Below are positions 6,236 to 14,098 of a DNA stretch of 15,777 bases, in pieces. This DNA is from Peptococcaceae bacterium UBA7185 (GTDB taxonomy: Bacteria; Bacillota; Peptococcia; Peptococcales; Peptococcaceae): the NCBI GenBank assembly GCA_002491065.1, contig DKVF01000017.1, positions 1 through 15,777 of the forward strand. Direction: 5' to 3'. The notes beneath the pieces are model-generated. The model saw nothing but the letters and a program-made list of their open reading frames with translations. It did not search any database and was not told the origin of the DNA. Both the position numbers and the translations under genes were made by a program. Each line of letters starts with the position of its first letter. Position 1 is the first letter of the stretch.

Positions 6236-8425
6236 CTAATCTTCGATGGTGCGTTTGACTTCCAGCACATCACTGATACTCTTAATTTTATCAATCATCA
6301 GAATGACTTGATCCAAATTATGCACCTCAATACTGATATGCATATAGGTTTTCCCCTCTTTTACACGAGAGGTAATAGAGGTGATATGCACTTTGGAATC
6401 ATTAATCAAAGCCATAACCTCCGGTGTAATCTTCGGTCGGTCTATCGCAATGACAAAAACTTCTACCTGATATACACCAGCATCGTCCTGGTCCCAATAT
6501 GCTGGTACAAACCGCTGCGGCTCCCGCTCCCGCATCCCTTTGATGTTTGGGCAGTCCAAATGATGCACCGTCACGCCCCGTCCACGGGTAATATAGCCGA
6601 TGATGGCATCCCCAGGCAGCGGCTTACAGCAATGGGCAAAACGAATGGGCACGCCTTCAAAACCTTCCACTACAACACCGTCGCTGCTTTTTCCACTGCC
6701 AGAATTTCGGCGGTGAATATCTTTATTCGCCTTACTTGCCAGCATAGCTTCCACTGAATTGTCCGTAACAGGATGGGTGCGCTGATACTCATCCTGCAGC
6801 TTGTTGGCCACCTGCATCGCTGTCAATGTCCCATTCCCCAAACCTACGCAGACATCATCCCAGCTGCTGTAGCCCATGCGCTGCGCCAATTCTACCAAAG
6901 TTTCTGGTTTATTCAGCACAGAGAGATCAATATCCCTTTTATGCAGCTCTGTTTCTAACAGAGTTCTCCCTCTCTGCAGATTTTCCTCTCGGCCTTCCTT
7001 TTTGAACCATTGACGAATCTTATTCCGTGCCTGTGAAGTCTTACATTGGTTTACCCAATCTAAACTCGGCTTTGCTTGCTTCGACGTCAAAATTTCCACA
7101 ATATCGCCGTTTTTCAACTGATAATTCAGCGGTACAATCTTTTTGTTTACTTTTGCCCCCACGCAACTGTTGCCCACGCCAGAGTGTACTTTGTAAGCAA
7201 AATCCAACGGTCCGGAACCGGCCGGCAACTCATATACTTCTCCTTTAGGCGAGAAGACAAACACCGTATCAGAAAACAGGTCAATCTTCACCGAGTTAAG
7301 AAAATCCTTGTTGTCCCTCGCTTCATTCTGCATTTCCTTAATCTGTTCCAGCCAGCTCAGCTGGGTAGAATCCTTGCTGATTTCACTGCCGCCGCTTTCT
7401 TTATAAATCCAATGCGCGGCGATCCCATATTCTGCAGTATGATGCATTTCATAGGTACGAATCTGTATCTCAAAGGGGTCCCCGTTAGGACCAATCACTG
7501 TAGTATGCAGCGATTGGTACATATTAGGCTTAGGCATGGCGATATAATCCTTAAAACGCATCGGTATGGGACGCCACAATGTATGCACAATCCCCAATGC
7601 TGCATAACAGTCTTTCACCGAATCCACCAGCAAACGCACTGCAATCAGGTCATACAACTCATCTAAATCTTTGTTCTGTTTTTTCATCTTGTTATAAATA
7701 CTGTAAAAATGTTTTGGTCTACCAGAGATGTCTGCCTGAATCCCTACTTTATCCAATTCGCGATGAAGCCGTTCTATAATTTCCTGAATATACTCTTCCC
7801 GTTCGTCCCGTTTCATGGAAATTCGTTCTACCAGTTCATAAAATTTTTCTGGCTCCAAATAACGCAAACACAGATCCTCCAATTCCCATTTTACCTTGGA
7901 AATCCCCAAGCGATTGGCAATAGGCGCATAAATCTCCAATGTTTCCTGCGCAATACTTTTTTGTTTTTCCGGCGATTGATATTTTAAAGTACGCATATTG
8001 TGCAGCCTGTCGGCCAGCTTAATCATCACTACCCGCACATCCTCTGCCATCGACAGGAACATTTTGCGGTAACTCTCCAATTGCCGCTCCTCTTTGGAGC
8101 TGCACTCCAACTTACTCAATTTGGTGACGCCGTTTACTAAAAAAGTAACTTCTTCCCCAAAATTATTTTCCAGACAGTTTTGTTTACAGCGAGTATCTTC
8201 TGCCACGTCATGCAGCAAACCGGCAGCCACAGCCTTCTCATCCATCCCCAGTTCGGCCAGAATCAATGCTACCGAAAGCGGATGAATAATGTAAGCTTCA
8301 CCGGATTTCCGCACCTGCCCTTTATGCAAATCCTCCGCAAAGCGATACACTTCTTCCAGCAATTCTAAATCTGCATTGGGATTATTCTCATATACAACAT
8401 CTAACAAATCTTTAAATCGAATCAT
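6236..8425 (-). CDS. rel: Bifunctional (p)ppGpp synthase/hydrolase Rel
   Basis: A 729-residue RelA/SpoT homologue that makes (p)ppGpp from ATP and GDP/GTP during amino-acid starvation at the ribosome, and degrades it. The hydrolase HD domain is intact: H48 in YIIHPL, then LHDVAEDT with H72, D73, E76 and D77. The synthetase contains RFKDYIAMPKPN (290-301); RFKD, rather than ExDD-type, is the mark of bifunctional Gram-positive-like Rel. The TGS domain spans about 386-447, the conserved HCC of the zinc-finger region is at 598-600 in AHCCKPLPGD, and the ACT domain is at about 652-726. Both activities are predicted active. Its ATG lies inside the end of the recJ-like gene (14-base overlap), with only a GGGGGAA Shine-Dalgarno, so its synthesis is probably coupled to that gene. 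Confidence 0.97.
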   Translation of the reverse strand: MIRFKDLLDVVYENNPNADLELLEEVYRFAEDLHKGQVRKSGEAYIIHPLSVALILAELGMDEKAVAAGLLHDVAEDTRCKQNCLENNFGEEVTFLVNGVTKLSKLECSSKEERQLESYRKMFLSMAEDVRVVMIKLADRLHNMRTLKYQSPEKQKSIAQETLEIYAPIANRLGISKVKWELEDLCLRYLEPEKFYELVERISMKRDEREEYIQEIIERLHRELDKVGIQADISGRPKHFYSIYNKMKKQNKDLDELYDLIAVRLLVDSVKDCYAALGIVHTLWRPIPMRFKDYIAMPKPNMYQSLHTTVIGPNGDPFEIQIRTYEMHHTAEYGIAAHWIYKESGGSEISKDSTQLSWLEQIKEMQNEARDNKDFLNSVKIDLFSDTVFVFSPKGEVYELPAGSGPLDFAYKVHSGVGNSCVGAKVNKKIVPLNYQLKNGDIVEILTSKQAKPSLDWVNQCKTSQARNKIRQWFKKEGREENLQRGRTLLETELHKRDIDLSVLNKPETLVELAQRMGYSSWDDVCVGLGNGTLTAMQVANKLQDEYQRTHPVTDNSVEAMLASKANKDIHRRNSGSGKSSDGVVVEGFEGVPIRFAHCCKPLPGDAIIGYITRGRGVTVHHLDCPNIKGMREREPQRFVPAYWDQDDAGVYQVEVFVIAIDRPKITPEVMALINDSKVHITSITSRVKEGKTYMHISIEVHNLDQVILMIDKIKSISDVLEVKRTIED

Positions 8426-11400
8426 CTTCCGTTCCCCCTAACATGCACTGCCAACCCGCCGGATAAATCGGCCGATTGACGGCAGCCAACAGTTTTTCTT
8501 GATTGCGGTCAAAGGCAATTTGCAGATATCTTTGAAAATCCTCCAGCTCTGCCATACATTCCTGATAACGCAAAGAAGAAAATAAATCCATTTTGTTCGG
8601 ACTGGGAATCATAATAATCCTGCGTTTACTACCTTCTCTTTCCCGTTCCAAAAAGCCTAATTCTTCAAAAATTCCTAGCCAACCACTGATACAGGATTCA
8701 TTAGGTTCAGCAAAATGTTCCCGTTTTACCAAGTCCGCTAACTCCCCATTTGTCAACTCAATCGCAGGTTTCCCCTGCACTAAAAATTGCAGCAGCTTAT
8801 AAAAACGTCCCAATACCTCCCTGGTAGGGCAGGCGGAGGCCAATACATTCTGATTCAGCGTCTCATCCCGCCGGTTATACAGCAAATGAACCCACGCTTC
8901 TTTTCCGTCCCGTCCGGCTCTGCCTGCCAGTTGATTATATTCTTCCCCAGAAAAGCTCAAATGATAAAGTACTACGTGACGAATATCGGGAATATCTATC
9001 CCTTCGCCAAAGGCACTGGTGGTAACAATAACTTGAATTTCTCCGCTGCGAAAAGCATTTTCCACTGCCAGCCGGTCTGCAGAAGACAATCCACCATGAT
9101 AATAACAAATTTTTTGTCCTACCTTATCAGTGGCATTCTCGCGCAAAAGCTCTGCCAACTGTACCACTTTCTGTCGGCTATTCAAATATACGACCATTTT
9201 CTCACCACGATTGACCAAAGCCAGAAGGTATTCCGCTTTTTTATAATTCTCCCGCTGATCTACCAGCCGCAGATTTTGTCGCACATGAGGGTCTATCACC
9301 ACCCTTTGAATCCCCAACAGTTCCACTATCTGTTCTGCAGCCTCGTCGCCAGCCGTTGCAGTCACAGCCAGAATTTGTTGTGGTTTCATCCGGCGCAGTC
9401 CTTCCGGCAGCTGTTTGTAGCCTTGACGACGACTCACCAGATGGTGCGCTTCGTCAATCACCACCAGCCCCAAACGGTCGCCCAATCCCATCAGGCGCTG
9501 CTGATTACAGAGTAAAAATTCCGGCGTTGTCAGAATCAAATCCACCTGGCCTTGCTCCGCCTGTTGAAAAAAGATTGCCCGTTCTTCACCTTCCAATGCA
9601 CCGGTAGCTAAACGCACCCGCAACCCCAAGGGCTTTAATTTTTGCTCTAAAGCTTGATATTGGTCATTTACCAAGGCACGCAACGGGTACACAATAACGG
9701 TCACCTGATGTTTCCACAATGCTAAATAAGCACTATAACTCTGAAAAATAGCCGATTTTCCACGTCCGGTCCCTAAAATGGCCAGTACATTGTTTCCCTG
9801 CTGCAAAGCATCCAATGCCTCCTGTTGCTTGGGGCGATACGTATGTCCTCCTAAAATCGCCTGGCGAATCCGTTCCTGTAAATCCATTTCGCTTAGCTGT
9901 TCCAACTCATCACGCAAAACTTTGCGGGTTTCTTCCGAAGTACTGCCGTGCAGATCAGTACGGCGAATAAAAAGATTCACACCCCAGTTTTTTTCTGCCG
10001 TCCCTGTTACCTGCACCACGATAGCTTCATATCCCACACCCTGATCCATATTAGGCGCCAAATGTCGTGCAATACTGCGTTTCAAATAACCAATCTGCTG
10101 CCCATCTGCCAAAATGGCGATGGCATTTTCATCATAGGCATTTTCTTTTTCCCGCACTAACTCCAGTGACTGCCCCGGAACCAGCTTTTCCACAAACTGC
10201 TGACGATTGTCGAAAGTAACGCCCACCGCCTTTGTATAAAACTGCTCCTGTTCTCCGATAGAGCGATAGGGATCCTCTTCCAGATAAACATCCTTATAGA
10301 AAAACAGACGATCTTGTAAACTCATCTGATCAGGACGCCGGTAAGATTTCAAATCCTTCAGCACCATCTGCAGCTTTGTTTTTCCATTATAGGTATTGAT
10401 GTCCAGAGAAAAGGCAATATCAATATTGCCCGTTTTTGCCACCTGTTCCAGCTCCGCTTTTTTGAAGCCAATGCCCACAATCTCATCCTGCGGCATCCGC
10501 AGACGAATACGCAGATGGTCATTATTAGCCCCCACAGTACGAGTCTCTAAAGTTTTCTGCCCTCGGCAGACAAATACCGGCATGGGATTCATCGTACCTG
10601 TAGGCTGAATTTTGCAAATCTCCCGGTACATGTCCATACTGATATCCTGCATATCAATTTCGCTGTCAACCACCAATGTAGGAACAAAAGAATCTCTTGT
10701 AGTGGACTCTGCAACAATTTGAGCAAATTTTCTGCGAAATGCCGGCAAATCCTCTGGTCGCAATCCCAGACCTGCTGCTTGGCTATGTCCGCCATAATTC
10801 ACCAGCACATCGGCGCATTGACTCAAAGCATGCTGTAAATGGAACCCTTCAATACTCCGTCCAGACCCTTTACAGATACCGTTGCTCATGGTAAGCACAA
10901 TGGTAGGTGTGTAAAACTTCTCCACTAATCGGGAGGCCACAATGCCAATCACGCCGGGATGCCAATTTTCCCCCATTACAATCAAACCGTCCCGCTGGTT
11001 GATGCCCTGCACTGCCACTTTCTCCAAAGCTTCCTCATAAATCGCCCGCTCAATATTTTGCCGTTGTCGATTTTCTTCATCTAATTTCACAGCGATGGCG
11101 GTCGCTTCCTCGGGATCCTTGGTAACCAAAAGCCTCAGCCCCAGCTGTACATCTCCAATACGGCCACAAGCATTCAACCTAGGCGCCAAACCAAACCCCA
11201 CTGCTGTTGTCGTAGGCACTTTTGTTTCCGAATTTTGAGACACCTTCCACAGTGCAGCCAGCCCAGGCCGTTCCCCCAGCGCCATCTGCTCCAAACCAAA
11301 TTTTACCAACACACGATTATCACCCTTGAGTGGTACAATGTCCGCCACAGTAGCCAGCGCTGCCAAATCCAGAAACGGTCGCATCCTATCAAGAAAACCA

Positions 11401-12050
11401 TCTTTTTCGTAATACCGAGCAAACAAACCCTGCACCACTTTAAAGGCTACACCAGTGCCACATAAATAACGCCACTTATCCCGCTCATCATTACTCAGAA
11501 CCGGATTTACAATAATGCAATCAGGCAATATTTCTGGCAACTGATGATGATCTGTCACAATTACATCCATTCCCCATTCTTTCGCCGCTGCAACCTCCTG
11601 CCAAGAACTGATGCCGCAGTCCACCGTCACCAGAAGACGAGCGCCCTCATCAAAAATTGTCCGTAAAGCTGGAGTATTCACTCCATAGCCTTCTTCCATA
11701 CGGTCCGGAACATAATAAGCCACGTTGGCATCCAATGCCTGCAATCCCTGATATAAGGTAACGCTAGCACAAATTCCATCCACATCGTAATCACCATATA
11801 CCACAATTTTTTCCTTTTTCTCCACCGCCTGCAGTATACGTTCCACCGCCGCACCCATATTCAACATCTCAAAAGGAGAAGATAATTGCTCCAATGAAGG
11901 ATTCAAAAACTCTCTGGCTGCATCCAATTCTGTATAGCCTCTGTTTATCAATAAATTAGCCAGCACAGAAGAAATTCCTAACCCGTTCATCAGCCGCTCC
12001 TGTACTTGCGGCTTATTCTGTTGTACAATCCACTTACTCATTTTCATCAT
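8412..12050 (-). CDS. recJ: RecJ exonuclease - HIRAN - RecQ-like helicase fusion
   Basis: A 1212-residue single chain predicted to unwind DNA and degrade 5'-ended single strands in repair and recombination. Residues 1-570 are a complete RecJ: GDYDVDG (86-92), TDHH (166-169) and ADIVP (236-240) form the DHH manganese site, and GSGRS (395-399) plus NYGGHSQAAG (418-427) form DHHA1. An OB-like region follows to about 570. A HIRAN domain lies at about 604-697. A superfamily 2 helicase occupies about 733-1050 with Walker A GTGRGKS (760-766), DEAH (866-869), VTATA (896-900), YYHGGL (983-988) and QLAGRAGRDG, all intact. The last 150 residues resemble a winged helix. Common RecJ lengths are about 570-800, so this is a large fusion, with no frameshift. 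I chose the ATG at 12050 because AAGGAGG lies 6 bases upstream. First gene of the operon. Confidence 0.93.
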   Translation of the reverse strand: MMKMSKWIVQQNKPQVQERLMNGLGISSVLANLLINRGYTELDAAREFLNPSLEQLSSPFEMLNMGAAVERILQAVEKKEKIVVYGDYDVDGICASVTLYQGLQALDANVAYYVPDRMEEGYGVNTPALRTIFDEGARLLVTVDCGISSWQEVAAAKEWGMDVIVTDHHQLPEILPDCIIVNPVLSNDERDKWRYLCGTGVAFKVVQGLFARYYEKDGFLDRMRPFLDLAALATVADIVPLKGDNRVLVKFGLEQMALGERPGLAALWKVSQNSETKVPTTTAVGFGLAPRLNACGRIGDVQLGLRLLVTKDPEEATAIAVKLDEENRQRQNIERAIYEEALEKVAVQGINQRDGLIVMGENWHPGVIGIVASRLVEKFYTPTIVLTMSNGICKGSGRSIEGFHLQHALSQCADVLVNYGGHSQAAGLGLRPEDLPAFRRKFAQIVAESTTRDSFVPTLVVDSEIDMQDISMDMYREICKIQPTGTMNPMPVFVCRGQKTLETRTVGANNDHLRIRLRMPQDEIVGIGFKKAELEQVAKTGNIDIAFSLDINTYNGKTKLQMVLKDLKSYRRPDQMSLQDRLFFYKDVYLEEDPYRSIGEQEQFYTKAVGVTFDNRQQFVEKLVPGQSLELVREKENAYDENAIAILADGQQIGYLKRSIARHLAPNMDQGVGYEAIVVQVTGTAEKNWGVNLFIRRTDLHGSTSEETRKVLRDELEQLSEMDLQERIRQAILGGHTYRPKQQEALDALQQGNNVLAILGTGRGKSAIFQSYSAYLALWKHQVTVIVYPLRALVNDQYQALEQKLKPLGLRVRLATGALEGEERAIFFQQAEQGQVDLILTTPEFLLCNQQRLMGLGDRLGLVVIDEAHHLVSRRQGYKQLPEGLRRMKPQQILAVTATAGDEAAEQIVELLGIQRVVIDPHVRQNLRLVDQRENYKKAEYLLALVNRGEKMVVYLNSRQKVVQLAELLRENATDKVGQKICYYHGGLSSADRLAVENAFRSGEIQVIVTTSAFGEGIDIPDIRHVVLYHLSFSGEEYNQLAGRAGRDGKEAWVHLLYNRRDETLNQNVLASACPTREVLGRFYKLLQFLVQGKPAIELTNGELADLVKREHFAEPNESCISGWLGIFEELGFLEREREGSKRRIIMIPSPNKMDLFSSLRYQECMAELEDFQRYLQIAFDRNQEKLLAAVNRPIYPAGWQCMLGGTEDDSI

Positions 12051-12119
12051 TGTGTCCCTCCTTTTTCCGATTTTCATAGCCCATCGAAAAAAGTCTAAAT
12101 ATAATCTATTTAATTATAT

Positions 12120-12149
12120 ATCATATCACAAAACCCCAGTACTGAGCAA
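12120..12149 (-). promoter_or_regulatory. Candidate promoter of the recJ-rel-hydrolase-hemZ operon
   Basis: On the minus strand TTGCTC (12144-12149) and TATGAT (12120-12125) are 18 bases apart, with TGA directly before the -10 box as an extended element. It lies about 70 bases before the recJ start codon. It is the best promoter-like match in the 12051-12378 gap. Confidence 0.5.
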
Positions 12150-12193
12150 TAAAAATACGCTTTCTTCGCGGTTTTCTCCCGAAAAGTCTTCTT

Positions 12194-12237
12194 TTCTGAC
12201 ACGATTCCGAAGCAATTTTAAAAACCTCGTGCCAGAA
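12194..12237. repeat. Inverted repeat in the gap upstream of recJ
   Basis: TTCTGACACGA (12194-12204) and TCGTGCCAGAA (12227-12237) form an 11-bp stem with one non-Watson-Crick position, which is a G-U pair on the minus-strand RNA. The loop is 22 bases. No T-run follows. Between 12051 and 12427 I see only this, the recJ promoter and the fumarase terminator. Confidence 0.4.
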
Positions 12238-12378
12238 CCGAACCAGCTGCCAAAAACACCTGTTTTCCCACTTCCCAGTAAAGTGCTTTCCAAACAAGCC
12301 ACTATAAGGATAAAGAACATTCGAAATACACCCCTGCCCAGTGTCTTACTTGCCAAGGATATTCATCATCATGAGCAC

Positions 12379-12416
12379 AAAAAAATCCCTCAGCAATAGG
12401 GCCGAGAGATTTTTTT
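12379..12416 (-). terminator. Intrinsic terminator of the fumarase operon
   Basis: On the minus strand AAAAAAATCTCTC and GAGGGATTTTTTT pair over 13 positions with one G-U pair around a 12-base loop, ending in seven T. It begins 11 bases after the fumarase beta stop codon. Confidence 0.88.
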
Positions 12417-12427
12417 GATACACATTC

Positions 12428-12991
12428 CTATTTATCTTGTCTGTATTGCGCAACACCTTGCGTATATAAATTATTTCCGTCGCAGTCAATGGCTACAATA
12501 CAAGGCAAATCCTCCACTTCCAGACGGCGAATGGCACAGGTTCCCAGTTCTTCATAAGCGATCACTTCCGCTTTTTTCACCGAGTGAGATATCGCTACGC
12601 CAGTGCCGCCAATGGCTGCCAGATATACGGCAGTACAATCCTTCATGGCCTGAATTACCTCTTCACTGCGGGGTCCTTTGCCCAACATCCCTTTTAATCC
12701 TGCCTGTCGAATCAGCATAGGCGCATAGCTGTCCATGCGGCTGCTGGTAGTAGGACCGCAGGAGCCAATGGGTTGTCCTGGCTTGGCAGGAGCGGGACCT
12801 ACATAATAAATCAACTGATTTTGCAAATCCACCGGCAAAGCTTTTCCTGCCGCTAAGGTTTCTGTCAGCAATTTATGTGCCTTATCCCGCGCAGTATAAA
12901 TCACACCTGATAACAGAACGCTGTCCCCTGCATGTAAATTCTTGATGCTTTCCTCCGTCAGCGGTGTCGTCAATTTTTTTATCTGGTTCAT
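12428..12991 (-). CDS. Class I fumarate hydratase, beta subunit
   Basis: A 187-residue beta subunit of the two-subunit, oxygen-sensitive iron-sulfur fumarate hydratase, which interconverts fumarate and malate. It corresponds to the C-terminal (swivelling) domain of single-chain class I fumarases. Conserved family segments seen are GVIYTARDKAHK (residues 29-40) and the substrate-binding PIGSCGPTTSSRMD (74-87). The terminal part has the usual EELGTCAIRRLEVEDLP. Length is normal. GGAGG lies about 10 bases before the ATG, and the alpha subunit gene ends 14 bases upstream, so the two are cotranscribed. The related L(+)-tartrate dehydratase beta subunit TtdB shares these motifs and cannot be fully excluded, but the lack of tartrate genes nearby favours fumarase. 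Confidence 0.9.
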   Translation of the reverse strand: MNQIKKLTTPLTEESIKNLHAGDSVLLSGVIYTARDKAHKLLTETLAAGKALPVDLQNQLIYYVGPAPAKPGQPIGSCGPTTSSRMDSYAPMLIRQAGLKGMLGKGPRSEEVIQAMKDCTAVYLAAIGGTGVAISHSVKKAEVIAYEELGTCAIRRLEVEDLPCIVAIDCDGNNLYTQGVAQYRQDK

Positions 12992-13005
12992 AAGTATGCC
13001 GCCTC

Positions 13006-13851
13006 CTACAAGATTACTTCTCTATGTCGTGCCGCATGACAGTTGAGGTTCACTGCCACAGGCAGCATAGCAATATGTGTGGGATAATATTCTATATGCA
13101 CTGCTAAGGCTGTCACGCGACCGCCCAGCCCTTGGGGGCCAATCCCCATCTTATTAATCTCACCAAGCAGTTCCTCTTCCAATGCTGCATACAGCGGATT
13201 GGGGTTGCGTGAGCCGAGCTCTCTGGTCAAAGCTTTTTTGGCCAGCATCGGCGCTTTTTCCATGGTACCACCTACACCGATGCCCACAACGATAGGCGGA
13301 CAAGGATTGCCGCCAGCGTTGCGCACCGTATCCAAAATAAATTTTTTGGCACCTTCCAGTCCATCGGCAGGTTTCAACATCTTTACAGCTCCCATATTTT
13401 CGCTGCCTGCGCCCTTGGGCACAACCAAAATTCGCAGATTCTCTCCACTGACAATCTCGGTGTGAATCACTGCCGGCGTATTATCTCCGGTATTCTCACG
13501 GCTGAATAATGGCTCCATCACCACAGATTTACGTAAATAGCCATCCTCATAGCCTTGCCGCACACCCTCATTCACAGCATCTGTCAAGCTGCCGCCCACG
13601 ATATGCACATCTTGTCCTACTTCCAAATACACAACAGCAATTCCGGTATCCTGACACATCGCCTGCCTACTCTCCCGTGCCATTTGACAATTTTGGAGAA
13701 TCTGTGTCAGACAATATTGCCCAAAGGATGATTCTTCCCGCTCCAAACCAGCCTGCAAAGCCCGCTCCACATCAGCGGGGAGATCATAGCTGACATCCAT
13801 GCACAATTGTCGCACTGCTGCTGTAATTTCCTCTACTGTAATCGACTTCAT
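13006..13851 (-). CDS. Class I fumarate hydratase, alpha subunit
   Basis: A 281-residue alpha subunit that carries the catalytic [4Fe-4S] cluster of the heteromeric class I fumarase. Three well-placed cysteines fit the cluster ligands: C66 in MCQDTG, C184 in GGNPCPP and C271 in NLNCHAARH. GIGVGGTMEKAP (190-201) is another family hallmark. In fermentative anaerobes this enzyme typically works in the malate-to-fumarate-to-succinate branch; that pathway context is inferred, as no fumarate reductase is in the window. The ATG at 13851 is supported by GGAGGGAT about 8 bases upstream. First gene of the pair, with its own promoter and divergent from the proline carrier. TtdA-type tartrate dehydratase is the main alternative. 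Confidence 0.92.
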   Translation of the reverse strand: MKSITVEEITAAVRQLCMDVSYDLPADVERALQAGLEREESSFGQYCLTQILQNCQMARESRQAMCQDTGIAVVYLEVGQDVHIVGGSLTDAVNEGVRQGYEDGYLRKSVVMEPLFSRENTGDNTPAVIHTEIVSGENLRILVVPKGAGSENMGAVKMLKPADGLEGAKKFILDTVRNAGGNPCPPIVVGIGVGGTMEKAPMLAKKALTRELGSRNPNPLYAALEEELLGEINKMGIGPQGLGGRVTALAVHIEYYPTHIAMLPVAVNLNCHAARHREVIL

Positions 13852-13881
13852 CGGTTATCCCTCCCTTTTTCGTTCCTTTTT

Positions 13882-13910
13882 ATTATACACATTTTACCGT
13901 GCCCCGTCAC
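13882..13910 (-). promoter_or_regulatory. Promoter of the fumarase operon
   Basis: On the minus strand a perfect TATAAT (13882-13887) is preceded at 17 bases by GTGACG (13905-13910), which keeps the TGAC core of a -35 box. It is about 30 bases upstream of the alpha subunit start. Confidence 0.65.
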
Positions 13911-13968
13911 GCAAAACAAAAAAATAGCCTTCGTTTCCCTACAGTATACAAAATACAAAATATCCTGC

Positions 13969-13984
13969 TTTTATTGTAATAAAA
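13969..13984. repeat. AT-rich palindrome between divergent promoters
   Basis: TTTTATT-GT-AATAAAA is a perfect 7-2-7 inverted repeat located between the fumarase promoter and the symporter promoter. It could be an operator for either gene, but AT-rich palindromes also arise by chance. Confidence 0.3.
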
Positions 13985-14026
13985 ATATTTTTCTTCCTAA
14001 ATAAGCCTTTCCGCCATGGGAGTTTA

Positions 14027-14055
14027 TTGTTTTTTCTGCCAATCTATGAGATAAT
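14027..14055 (+). promoter_or_regulatory. Promoter of the sodium/proline symporter gene
   Basis: TTGTTT (14027-14032) and GATAAT (14050-14055) are exactly 17 bases apart, with TGA just before the -10 box as an extended element. It lies about 44 bases before the start codon. Confidence 0.6.
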
Positions 14056-14098
14056 GGAAGAGCTATTTTACTACTTACACATTACAAGGAGGAGTTTC

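Noticed and set aside
7076..7666. 196-codon plus-strand open frame opposite rel
   Set aside because: Shadow of the synthetase and TGS coding sequence, with no start signal or motif.
8787..9515. 242-codon plus-strand open frame opposite the helicase domain
   Set aside because: It is antisense to conserved helicase motifs; the reverse-complement reading has no domain signature.
12126..12356. 76-codon minus-strand open frame in the same gap
   Set aside because: TTG start, no Shine-Dalgarno site, no recognisable motif, and it covers the inverted repeat.
12052..12399. 115-codon plus-strand open frame across the recJ-fumarase gap
   Set aside because: It begins at a GTG without a ribosome site, runs through the fumarase terminator and the recJ promoter, and its product shows no recognisable motif.
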